From Deltaproteobacteria bacterium HGW-Deltaproteobacteria-4 (GTDB lineage: Bacteria > Desulfobacterota > Desulfuromonadia > Desulfuromonadales > UBA2197), in contig PHAV01000001.1 of NCBI GenBank assembly GCA_002841765.1, forward strand, positions 62,001 to 126,000: 64,000 nucleotides of DNA, written 5' to 3'. The notes under the pieces are model-generated. The model ran no database searches and had not been told where the DNA came from. It worked only from the letters and a program-made list of their open reading frames with translations. A program made the translations under genes and the position numbers. Positions 7,908-16,061 of the stretch are shown piece by piece (within the stretch, counting starts at the first letter, position 1; each line of letters begins with the position of its first letter).

Positions 7908-8978
7908 ATGGGCAGTCGCAGAATCATGAAGAAGCGGACGGGCAAGATTGGTGTTTCGCCGGGGTCGCTGATCCATATCGGTGAAGTCAGTGACGCGGTA
8001 CCGCAACTTTCGGTGCTGCGCTATCATCCCGGCGGTGTCGAAGATCTTTCCCGTCTCGATGTGATGCAGATCGCTGCGACTGTGTCGCCGCAGAGTGTGA
8101 CCTGGGTCAATGTCGATGGCCTGCATGACGTTAAACTCATCGAATCGCTGGGGAGTTCTTTTAGCCTGCATCCCCTCATACTCGAGGACATTCTCAACAC
8201 CGACCATCGCCCCAAACTCGAAGTCGGCGATAACTGTCTCTTTATTGTCGCCAAGATGCTGACTCTCCATCCCGAGCGGGATGAAATTCTTTCCGAGCAG
8301 ATCAGTTTGGTCATCGCTCCCGGTTATGTTCTCTCCTTTCAGGAAAAACCCGGCGACCTCTTTGACTCGTTACGCCAGCGCATAAAGACCGATCAGGGAC
8401 GGGTGCGCAAGATGGGGGCGGATTATCTCGCTTATCGTCTCCTCGACACCATTGTCGATCACTATTTCGTCATCCTCGAGCAGATGGGCGATCACATTGA
8501 GAAACTCGAAGAAGAACTCCTTGCCCGGCCCGACCGCCCGCTTCTGCACCGTATTCATCTTGCCAAGCGGGAGATGATCCTGCTGCGCCGTGCGGTCTGG
8601 CCTCTGCGCGAAGTGATCAGCGGTCTGCAACGCGCCGACTCTGGCAATATCTCGCCGGCGGTGCAGCCTTTTTTGCGCGACCTTTATGATCACACCATCC
8701 AGATTATCGATACTGTTGAGACCTACCGCGATGTCATTACCGGCCTCCTCGACCTTTATCTGTCGTCAATCAGCAACCGGATGAACGAGATCATGAAGGT
8801 TTTGACGATCATGTCGACCCTCTTTATCCCCCTGACCTTTCTCGTCGGTGTCTACGGGATGAATTTCGATAACATCCCCGAGTTGCACTGGCGATGGGGT
8901 TATTTTGCCCTGTGGGGGGTGATGCTCGGCTGTGTCGGCGGCATGTTCGTCTTCTTCCGTCGCAAGGGGTGGGTCTAG
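7908..8978 (+). CDS. corA: CorA-family magnesium/cobalt transporter
   Basis: The 356-residue protein has a large cytoplasmic domain and two C-terminal membrane helices. The hallmark YGMNFDNIPEL sits just after the first helix, with WGYFALWGVMLGCVGGMFVFF as the second. CorA pentamers conduct Mg(II), and some members Co(II) or Zn(II). ATG at 7908 has an AGGGGTGAGG ribosome site; a TTG at 7860 in frame is less likely. The gene follows hrpB by 50 bases and may be cotranscribed. Confidence 0.92.
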   Translation: MGSRRIMKKRTGKIGVSPGSLIHIGEVSDAVPQLSVLRYHPGGVEDLSRLDVMQIAATVSPQSVTWVNVDGLHDVKLIESLGSSFSLHPLILEDILNTDHRPKLEVGDNCLFIVAKMLTLHPERDEILSEQISLVIAPGYVLSFQEKPGDLFDSLRQRIKTDQGRVRKMGADYLAYRLLDTIVDHYFVILEQMGDHIEKLEEELLARPDRPLLHRIHLAKREMILLRRAVWPLREVISGLQRADSGNISPAVQPFLRDLYDHTIQIIDTVETYRDVITGLLDLYLSSISNRMNEIMKVLTIMSTLFIPLTFLVGVYGMNFDNIPELHWRWGYFALWGVMLGCVGGMFVFFRRKGWV

Positions 8979-9087
8979 ACTGTATGAGGGGCTCTCAGTC
9001 TTGCGCAGTTATTTGCATCAGTGTTATCTTGGCTCCCTAGGATTAATTTATAGAAAAATTGAACCCATACCTGAAAGATCATGAATA

Positions 9088-10065
9088 ATGACGCAGGAAG
9101 CGCATAACGGAAAGTCTTCAGTAAGGACGAGATCGTCCCGCCGCGAATGTGTAGAACCGGGTCGGTTTGGACGTTTCTTGTTTAAAATGACACCGAAGTG
9201 GATGCTGATCCTCCTTGCCGTATTGATCTTTTTTTCTGAAGTGTTCGCCATGTTTCTGCTGAATCTGTTGCCGCCACTGTCCCCATACCGGGAAGCCTTG
9301 CTCGATTCCACTATACTTTTAACCCTCCTTTCGCCTGTCTATTTCTGTCTTTACCGCCCTTTTTGGCTGGAACGGCAGCGGCGGGAGGATGAAATCCGAC
9401 GTTTGTCGCGACAGCTGATTCACTCCGAGGAGATGACCCGCACCCGTTTGGCGAGAGACCTGCACGACGAGTTCGGCCAAGGTCTGACCGCTTTGCAATT
9501 AGGCATCGAAACCCTGAGAAACTCCCTCCCCCTTGGTCAAGAGAAAGAACTCGCTCTTTGTCGCCGCTTGAGTGTAATGATCGCACAACTCGGAAACCAT
9601 GTGCGCAGCATGACCACCGAACTCCGCCCCTCGATGCTCGACAGCCTTGGGTTTGTGCCGACTTTGCGTTGGTTCTCGCAACAGTTTAGTGAAAGATATC
9701 CCGGGATACGTCTTGATATGCAGGTCGTGGATGAATCTGAGCGTTTAGCTCCGGAGATCGAAATTGCTCTCTACCGGGTGTGTCAGGAAAGTTTAAATAA
9801 TGTCGCCAAGCACGCTAAGGCCCGTGTGGTTCGGATCACAATGATTCGGACAAAGACGCTGTTGACTCTGGCGATCGAGGATGACGGTAATGGTTTTGAG
9901 GCTGACCCCTGTTATTCCCCTGCGAATGATTATCAAAGATACGGCCTTCTCGGGATGCGTGAACGGATTGCTGAACTGGGAGGAGATTTTTCTGTCGTCT
10001 CTAGTCCAGTTGAAGGAACGACCGTGCGGGTGCAACTCTCACTTGCCAAAGAGGAGAAAGAATGA
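9088..10065 (+). CDS. NarX/UhpB-type sensor histidine kinase
   Basis: The 325-residue kinase has two membrane helices (about 37-60 and 70-90) separated by only some ten residues, so no periplasmic sensor domain is present. A HisKA_3 box follows (RLARDLHDEFGQ, phospho-acceptor His126), then a HATPase domain with ESLNNVAKHA (N box) and YGLLGMRERIAELGG (G boxes). This is the class that pairs with NarL/FixJ regulators. Its TGA overlaps the regulator ATG. The lack of an external domain suggests sensing within the membrane or by a partner protein. Confidence 0.9.
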   Translation: MTQEAHNGKSSVRTRSSRRECVEPGRFGRFLFKMTPKWMLILLAVLIFFSEVFAMFLLNLLPPLSPYREALLDSTILLTLLSPVYFCLYRPFWLERQRREDEIRRLSRQLIHSEEMTRTRLARDLHDEFGQGLTALQLGIETLRNSLPLGQEKELALCRRLSVMIAQLGNHVRSMTTELRPSMLDSLGFVPTLRWFSQQFSERYPGIRLDMQVVDESERLAPEIEIALYRVCQESLNNVAKHAKARVVRITMIRTKTLLTLAIEDDGNGFEADPCYSPANDYQRYGLLGMRERIAELGGDFSVVSSPVEGTTVRVQLSLAKEEKE

Positions 10066-10730
10066 AACCGATTCGTGTATTGGTCGCTGACGACCATGCG
10101 GTGGTCCGCGAAGGATTAAGACAGTTGCTCGAAACCCAAAGTGATATAACCGTTGTCGGTGAAGCTTGCGATGGGGTCGAGGCTCTGGAGTTAGCCCGTA
10201 AACTTAAGCCGGATGTGGTGCTTCTCGATATTGCCATGCCGCGCATGAGTGGTCTTGAGGCGGTGAGCCTGATTCGCGACGCTGTCCCTGAGTGTCGCAT
10301 TGTTGTCCTCTCTATGTATGAAAAGGAGGCTTACGCTCACCATGTACTGCAGGCTGGTGCTTTCGGTTATGTCCTCAAAGGGGAGTCAAGTGCCGATATG
10401 CTGGAGGCGATACGTTCCGCCAATTCCGGCCGTTATTATTTCAGTAAAAATGTCCATGAAGAGGTCATTCAAAGTTATTTGAAAGGTCACAACCGGGAGC
10501 CCGTCACGACCGGCTTTGAAACCTTGACCGATCGGGAAAAACAAGTTTTCTTTCTTCTCATCGAAGGGAATTCCTCGCCGCAGATGGGTAAAATTCTTTG
10601 TCTAAGCCCAAAGACTGTGGAAAAGCATCGCGCGAGCATCAGTAAAAAACTCGGTATCGGCAGCCCGGTAGAGATGATTAAATACGCCATCCGTTGGGGA
10701 CTCGTCGATCCCGACTTCTGGAAAAATTGA
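10062..10730 (+). CDS. NarL/FixJ-type response regulator
   Basis: The 222-residue protein has a receiver with the acidic pair ADDH, phospho-acceptor Asp56 in LLDIAMP and the K in VLKGESS, then a LuxR-type helix-turn-helix (LTDREKQVFFLLIEGNSS ... KTVEKHRASI). It is the cognate partner of the overlapping kinase gene. The next gene block on the same strand begins after 340 bases containing a palindrome and a promoter, so this regulator is the natural candidate to control the exported copper-oxidase genes; that link is inferred from position. Confidence 0.93.
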   Translation: MKPIRVLVADDHAVVREGLRQLLETQSDITVVGEACDGVEALELARKLKPDVVLLDIAMPRMSGLEAVSLIRDAVPECRIVVLSMYEKEAYAHHVLQAGAFGYVLKGESSADMLEAIRSANSGRYYFSKNVHEEVIQSYLKGHNREPVTTGFETLTDREKQVFFLLIEGNSSPQMGKILCLSPKTVEKHRASISKKLGIGSPVEMIKYAIRWGLVDPDFWKN

Positions 10731-10823
10731 AGAGCCCTTTTCCCCCACCCCGTAAAAACCTGGTTCACTGCATTCTCCTCCCGTCGTAATCCCCTTGGTT
10801 CAAAAATTCAATAAACGGGTAGT

Positions 10824-10845
10824 TCCCCCCCTGCCTTTTGGGGGA
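10824..10845. promoter_or_regulatory. GC-rich inverted repeat, possible regulator-binding site
   Basis: TCCCCC (10824-10829) and GGGGGA (10840-10845) form an inverted repeat with a 10-base spacer. The centre lies about 67 bases upstream of the start predicted for the promoter at 10866-10895, a usual place for an activator of the NarL class. The rest of the 343-base gap (10731-11073) is A/T-rich and holds no convincing gene or terminator. Confidence 0.35.
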
Positions 10846-10865
10846 GGGGCCCCATAGACCTGCGT

Positions 10866-10895
10866 TTGATATCTGAGTTAATTTATTACTATAAC
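10866..10895 (+). promoter_or_regulatory. Sigma-70 type promoter for the exported copper-oxidase block
   Basis: TTGATA (10866-10871) and TATAAC (10890-10895) are separated by 18 bases in an otherwise non-coding stretch. Transcription would begin near 10902 and leave an untranslated leader of about 170 bases before the CHRD-protein gene. Confidence 0.45.
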
Positions 10896-11073
10896 GGTGA
10901 TAAAACATCGTGAAATTCATATCTCGAATTTTTTGATGTTGTGGGAACAGTTTTTTACTTTTTTGACCAGTGCGGTGTCTCTTTTCAGGTAAGACGATTT
11001 AGCAAATTTGTGAAAAGTTTCACACCTCTCACGATGAGAGATGATGAGCCTTTCATGGGAAGCTGGTGTTGAT

Positions 11074-13092
11074 ATGTCGCTTCATTTAAAGATTGTTTTG
11101 TTGCAAATCGTATTCTTTGTCGGCCTCGTCCTCCCTGCCCAGGCGGCGCTGACTTCGGTCTCCGGCCTTCAGGTTGGCGATCCGGCTGAGTTGAGTGAGC
11201 TTTCGGGTAATGGTGACTCAGGCACTGTTGCCGTCAGTCTCGTCAACGGTTTTCCTCTTTGGTATCAGGATGAGGCGGGTCTGAAGCTGCAACTCTGCCT
11301 CGACACTACCCTTGAGGTTGCTCCGGGCGTGGTTGTCAATCCTTGCGAATACGAACCTCCCACCGCGGCACCGCCGTCCTTCCCCGGAAATTTTGGCGCT
11401 GAAGCGATCTACTGGACCGCTGCCGTTCTTGGCAACTATGTCAGTAGTGACAGTTCCAATAATTCCGCTCTGCTCGTTCTCGCCCTCGAAGCGACCGGCG
11501 CGAACGAGGCAGCTCTGAACGATGGCAATCAAGCGACTTTCAGCCGTATTCGCATCCGTGTCGATGTGCCTGTAGCCGGTACCTATCGGGTGACTCATCC
11601 CTATGGAACCTTTGATTACAACGTAACCACTCTTGGTGGACTCTTTATCGACACAACGCAGGATTTGGGTCTCGATGTCGCACAGAATTTCCTGGCTGCC
11701 ATGAATAACGGGGCGACGCCGATTGTCAACGCCGACGGTGCCACCATCGGCCCCTTATTGCTGGTGCCAGCGAACCCTCATGGCGGCGCCTTTAATGCTA
11801 ATAATCCTGCCACATTCGCCGGCGGTCCGATCACCGTGGCTGGTGCGACCTACATAGCGCTCCCCTTTGCCCCGGCCAATCCCGCTGCTCCGACGGTGCC
11901 GATTGATATCTTTCAGCCGGTGACCGGCAGTCCCTTTGGCACAAACTATTTCCGGATAGAACTCTTAGATCCTCCCGCTGAGTTTTTTCTCAACCAAAAT
12001 GCATCTTCCCAACTCGTCCAGTTTGACGACTTCCTGATGGTCGGCAAGGTCTTCAATGACGCTGCTAACGTAGTTCCTGTCGCATTCGACGATGTGGCCG
12101 CAACGAGTGTGGGTCGCAGTGTCAACATCGACGTGGTGGGCAACGACACCGATGTTGTTGGTGCCGGCAATGCACACAGTATCAACCCTCAGGCGCTGGC
12201 GCTGGTTAATGATCTGACAGGTTCGGTCTATGCTTTTGCAGCGTCCGGGATGCCGCAGTTGACAGAAACCCAGCCGACGACCGCAGGCGGCAGCGTGCGC
12301 CGCGTCACCAGCATTCCGACGGGAAAGACTACTTTCTTTTATACGCCGCCTGCTGTCGATTTTGCCGGCATTGATAGCTTCCAGTACGTTGTGCAGGATA
12401 GCGGTGGTCTGATCTCTGCCCCGGCTACGGTTAATATCACCGTGGAAAGCCTGCAGGTTGACCGCGCCGACTACCGGCCCCGTTTCGGCAATTGGCATCT
12501 GCGTGGTTCGAGCAGTGACAGTAGTGATAACGCAGTCACCCTTTATGCCGGACCGCGGGCGCGGCTGACCCCGGAGCAGGAAGTGCAGATTCCGGCGGTA
12601 TCCAGCTCTGCCCGCGGCAATGTCGCGCTGCTGGTGAGCGATAATGCCGTCGAATATCGGCTTAATATCGACCCCCTCCCGGTCAGCACTGTGACGGCGG
12701 CACATATTCATGTCGGCGCCGCCGGGAGCAACGGGCCGATCATCTTCACGTTGTACTTCAGTGGTTTTGGCGTCCCCTTTACCGGTGTGCTAAGTGGTGC
12801 CCTGACCGCATTCAATCTGCAACCGCAGCCGGCCAGCGGCATCAGCAGTTTCAACGATGCGATCAATGCCATCCTCTCCGGTCAGGCCTACGTCAATGTG
12901 CGTACCACGGCCTTCCCCGCCGGGGAGATACGCGGCCAGATTCAGCAGTCGGTCATCGGCAGCGCCCCTGTCGTCGCCGGCGCCTGGGAGTTCAAGGGTC
13001 GTTCTTTCGCCAGTCCTGGTACGCTGCAGAGTGTCAATGTCGAGTCGTCCAACGGTGTTCGACTCCTTGGCACACCGCTGCGATTACGCTGA
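11074..13092 (+). CDS. Secreted multi-domain protein with Ig-like and CHRD domains
   Basis: A 672-residue protein with a signal peptide ending near PAQA-A. Residues about 55-328 form a domain of unrecognised family (GFPLWYQDEAGLKLQLC ... FSRIRIRVDVPVAGTYRV ... NYFRI ... GKVF), present twice more in the product of 19384-21675. Residues 333-458 are a cadherin/Big_9-like domain (VNIDVVGNDTD). Residues 497-625 are a CHRD domain (HIHVGAAGSNGPI, AYVNVRTTAFPAGEIRGQI). The flanks 462-494 and 629-672 match the C-terminal domain of the 19384-21675 product, so CHRD appears inserted into it. ATG at 11074 is chosen for the signal peptide; an in-frame ATG at 11041 lies 11 codons upstream. First gene of the exported-protein block. 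Confidence 0.8.
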   Translation: MSLHLKIVLLQIVFFVGLVLPAQAALTSVSGLQVGDPAELSELSGNGDSGTVAVSLVNGFPLWYQDEAGLKLQLCLDTTLEVAPGVVVNPCEYEPPTAAPPSFPGNFGAEAIYWTAAVLGNYVSSDSSNNSALLVLALEATGANEAALNDGNQATFSRIRIRVDVPVAGTYRVTHPYGTFDYNVTTLGGLFIDTTQDLGLDVAQNFLAAMNNGATPIVNADGATIGPLLLVPANPHGGAFNANNPATFAGGPITVAGATYIALPFAPANPAAPTVPIDIFQPVTGSPFGTNYFRIELLDPPAEFFLNQNASSQLVQFDDFLMVGKVFNDAANVVPVAFDDVAATSVGRSVNIDVVGNDTDVVGAGNAHSINPQALALVNDLTGSVYAFAASGMPQLTETQPTTAGGSVRRVTSIPTGKTTFFYTPPAVDFAGIDSFQYVVQDSGGLISAPATVNITVESLQVDRADYRPRFGNWHLRGSSSDSSDNAVTLYAGPRARLTPEQEVQIPAVSSSARGNVALLVSDNAVEYRLNIDPLPVSTVTAAHIHVGAAGSNGPIIFTLYFSGFGVPFTGVLSGALTAFNLQPQPASGISSFNDAINAILSGQAYVNVRTTAFPAGEIRGQIQQSVIGSAPVVAGAWEFKGRSFASPGTLQSVNVESSNGVRLLGTPLRLR

Positions 13093-13157
13093 CCCGTAAA
13101 GAGATTTTGCAGGATTTCAATAAAACAAATACAACGTTCAAAAAAGGAAGGGAAGCA

Positions 13158-14732
13158 ATGAATAGACGTGATTTCCTGAAAATGGGTGCCAGCGGATTGA
13201 CGATGGTGGCGGTCGGAACTATGGCGGATTGGCCTCTGCTTCTCTCCGGTTCACCGGCTTATGCTTCACACCTTGCCCGCGGTCGATTGGAGCTCGACAT
13301 GGTGGCGGTCGATGCCGAAATGGTCGACGGAGTCTTGGTTCCCATGTGGGCATTCACGCTTGCAGAGACGGGACATGCAGCTATGGTCGGTGGCGCCCGC
13401 ATCCCCGGGACAGGGTTGATTGCCTTGGAGGGTGATCGCATTCGTCTGCGCATCACGAACTCTGTCGGCCAGGGCGGTGCGCACGGTTTCGCCATTCCCG
13501 GGGTTCCTCTGACAGTCGCTGGCACTATTGTCAATCAGGTGACCATTCCGTCAGGCGGGGATCATGTCGATATCGAATTTACCGCCCCTGCGGCCGGGAC
13601 CTATATGTATCTCGACCCGCTTAATGCTCCGGTCAACCGGGTTATGGGTCTGCACGGGTCATTTATCGTGCTGCCTAATCCCATTGGGAATAATACCCCT
13701 TACGGCAACCCGACCAACCGCGTGCAGCGACTCTTCGACGACCTCGGCAGCACCGCCCATTTCCCCGGTAACCCCTGGGATCCGATGCGCAATGTCGTTT
13801 GGATGTTCAACGTTATTGACCCGGTCAAGTGCGCCGCCGCCGCTGTCGCCGCGGCTATTAATCCGACCGTCTTTCTCACCGGATTTTTGCCGCAGTATTT
13901 TACCATCAATGGCAAGAGCGGTTACTTCTCCGCCCAGCACGCTCATGGCATGACCGGGGACATAACGGAGCACGAAGAAGAGACGAGAACCTCCTTTGCC
14001 GAGGGGTTGTTCGACCTGCAGAGAAATATCTCTGCCCGTGGCTCGGTGGGACAGCCAATGCTGATTCGTACCTTGAATGTCGGCCTCATGTGGCAATCGC
14101 CGCATATTCACGGCAACCACGTTTACCCCCTCAGTCACGCTAACGCACTCAGCGGCAGTCGCCAGATCTCTAACAATTTGACGATGCTCGATACCTGGAG
14201 CATCGCTCCCGGCGATATCAAGGATGTGCTCCTCCCCTTTATTCAGCCGCCAGATATCCCCGCCGCCACCTGGTCTCGGCTTGCCAACGACACTAGCGAT
14301 GAACTTTTTCCGCTGGTTTATCCGATGCATGATCATAACGAGCTCTCCAATACGGCGGCAGGGGGGAATTATCCCTTCGGCGCAGCGACCCACTGGCAGA
14401 TTGACGGTCCCTATGATTCCAGCAATCCGGACACGGCGGTGGTGAGAATCGACAAGGCCGAAGTGCGACTCAAGACCGGCCAGCTCCTGATCGAGGGGCG
14501 TTGTACGGTCCCGGGTTTGATGTTGGCGATGCATGGCGGCGGGCATAGTGGCCCCATGCTTAATCAAATGATCCACGTTGGAAATGAAGCCGGTAGTGAT
14601 GGCCGCTTCCGCTTCCATTTCCGCGGTCGTGCCCTCAAGGCATTGGCAACCCGGACTCTGACCATCATGCATCATGATGAGATAACGGGTATGGAACACG
14701 TACTCGCCAGTGTGCCGCTGAAAGTGCGCTGA
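13158..14732 (+). CDS. Tat-exported multicopper-oxidase-like protein, subunit with HxHG/HDH ligands
   Basis: A 524-residue protein with a twin-arginine signal (MNRRDFLKMG) cleaved near PAYA. It has two cupredoxin domains. The first (about 85-175) has lost copper ligands: where its neighbour has HHHG and HCH it reads AHGF and YLDPLN. The second keeps HIHGNH (His316, 318, 321) and MHDH (His391, 393), the pair usual in the first domain of multicopper oxidases; no HCH cysteine motif exists. A His-rich tail (MHGGGHSG, MHHDE) may bind metal. ATG at 13158 has AAGGAAGGGA upstream; a TTG at 13107 does not suit. It probably works with the next gene product, which carries the missing ligands. Confidence 0.8.
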   Translation: MNRRDFLKMGASGLTMVAVGTMADWPLLLSGSPAYASHLARGRLELDMVAVDAEMVDGVLVPMWAFTLAETGHAAMVGGARIPGTGLIALEGDRIRLRITNSVGQGGAHGFAIPGVPLTVAGTIVNQVTIPSGGDHVDIEFTAPAAGTYMYLDPLNAPVNRVMGLHGSFIVLPNPIGNNTPYGNPTNRVQRLFDDLGSTAHFPGNPWDPMRNVVWMFNVIDPVKCAAAAVAAAINPTVFLTGFLPQYFTINGKSGYFSAQHAHGMTGDITEHEEETRTSFAEGLFDLQRNISARGSVGQPMLIRTLNVGLMWQSPHIHGNHVYPLSHANALSGSRQISNNLTMLDTWSIAPGDIKDVLLPFIQPPDIPAATWSRLANDTSDELFPLVYPMHDHNELSNTAAGGNYPFGAATHWQIDGPYDSSNPDTAVVRIDKAEVRLKTGQLLIEGRCTVPGLMLAMHGGGHSGPMLNQMIHVGNEAGSDGRFRFHFRGRALKALATRTLTIMHHDEITGMEHVLASVPLKVR

Positions 14733-14777
14733 CCGTCAACCGGATAAAACTGAACTTCTCTACAGGAGACGATAGAT

Positions 14778-16034
14778 ATGGCATTAATTCCTCGCGACCT
14801 GGGTGTCCCTTTCGACCCGACCATACCGTTACAACTGGCAGAATTTGACGGGTTCGGCACCGACGTGCCGAGCACGCAAGGCATGATTACAGCGGTTAAC
14901 ACGCCGCCAGCGCTTCCCAACGCCAACAGCGTGCGTGCGGCGCGGATGTTCAAACCGTCGCTGGTCGCCGGGTTGGACCCCACCGCTCCCGTCTTTCCGA
15001 CTCCGGACTTTATCGCTTCCCCCGGTCGCACCTTCGGCCGTAGCGGCAGAGAGCTCGTAGTAATTAATATCCCCGGTGTCGGCCCGGTCGATACCTGGAG
15101 TTTTCGTGACACCATCAATAATATTGCAACCTGGCCGGCACCGACCATCCGCCTGAGAGAGGGGCAGCTGGTTCATTCGGAAATGAATAACAATCATGGT
15201 CCTCACACCATTCACCATCACGGTATCGAGCCGACGGCAATGAATGACGGCGTCGGTCATCTTACCTTCGAGGTGGCGGGTGGTAATTATATCTATCAGT
15301 GGCAGGCCGCCGAAGCCGGCACCTATTTTTATCACTGTCACCGCAATACCGTCCTCCATTTTGAATTGGGAATGTACGGCATGCTGATTGTCGATCCCGC
15401 CGTCCCCGGAGCACCTTTTGCCGATGGCGGAGCCGGTGCCACCTTTCTCGGCGACGATATTGCCAATTATCAGAGCGAGGCGATCTGGGTGGCCGACGAC
15501 ATCGATAGCCGTTGGCGGGCTCTCGACAAGAGTGCCGGTATTGCTGCCCCCGGTTTGGTGAATGGTCAGCCGGTCTTCATGGCTTGGAACGACCCTGCTA
15601 ATCCGAGACTCAACGATTTTCGCCCGGATGGTTTCGTCGTCAGTGGTGTTGCCGCCGACCCGGCACAAAACAATACGATTGTGGCCAGAGGCAAGACGGT
15701 CGTCGGCGGACAAAAATTGCTGGTGCGCGCCCTCAATGCCAGTTACTGCACCACGGTCTGGAAATTCCCTGAAACGCTGTCGGGGACCGTCACCGCCGTC
15801 GACGCCCGGACCCTGGGGCGCAGTAGCACGGGTTTCGGCTCCTACTCCGAGCCTTTTTCTCTGGCGAGCATCAACCATGAATTCATGCTGACCACCGCCC
15901 GGCGCTGGGACATACTCATCGATACCGCCGGTAGCTCCTTTGGCACCCATATGGTGGAGATCGAATTCCGCCACTGGATCACGGGTCTTGTACTGCGCAC
16001 CGTGCGTCTGCCGATTACGGTTGCTTCTGCATAG
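14778..16034 (+). CDS. Multicopper-oxidase-like protein, subunit with type 1 copper motif, no signal peptide
   Basis: A 418-residue protein whose first cupredoxin domain has HTIHHHG (His143, 146-148) and YHCHRNTVLHFELGMYG (His186, Cys187, His188, His194, Met199), the full type 1 copper motif plus half a trinuclear site. The second domain (about 240-415) is cupredoxin-like but has no His clusters. The N terminus (MALIPRDLGVPFDP) is hydrophilic and lacks any export signal, although copper assembly and its neighbours imply the periplasm. ATG has AGGAG nine bases upstream, 45 bases after the Tat-exported partner. Export by piggy-back on that partner is the simplest explanation. Confidence 0.8.
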   Translation: MALIPRDLGVPFDPTIPLQLAEFDGFGTDVPSTQGMITAVNTPPALPNANSVRAARMFKPSLVAGLDPTAPVFPTPDFIASPGRTFGRSGRELVVINIPGVGPVDTWSFRDTINNIATWPAPTIRLREGQLVHSEMNNNHGPHTIHHHGIEPTAMNDGVGHLTFEVAGGNYIYQWQAAEAGTYFYHCHRNTVLHFELGMYGMLIVDPAVPGAPFADGGAGATFLGDDIANYQSEAIWVADDIDSRWRALDKSAGIAAPGLVNGQPVFMAWNDPANPRLNDFRPDGFVVSGVAADPAQNNTIVARGKTVVGGQKLLVRALNASYCTTVWKFPETLSGTVTAVDARTLGRSSTGFGSYSEPFSLASINHEFMLTTARRWDILIDTAGSSFGTHMVEIEFRHWITGLVLRTVRLPITVASA

Positions 16035-16061
16035 CCGGGTTAACACCCGGTTGGAGGTTTG

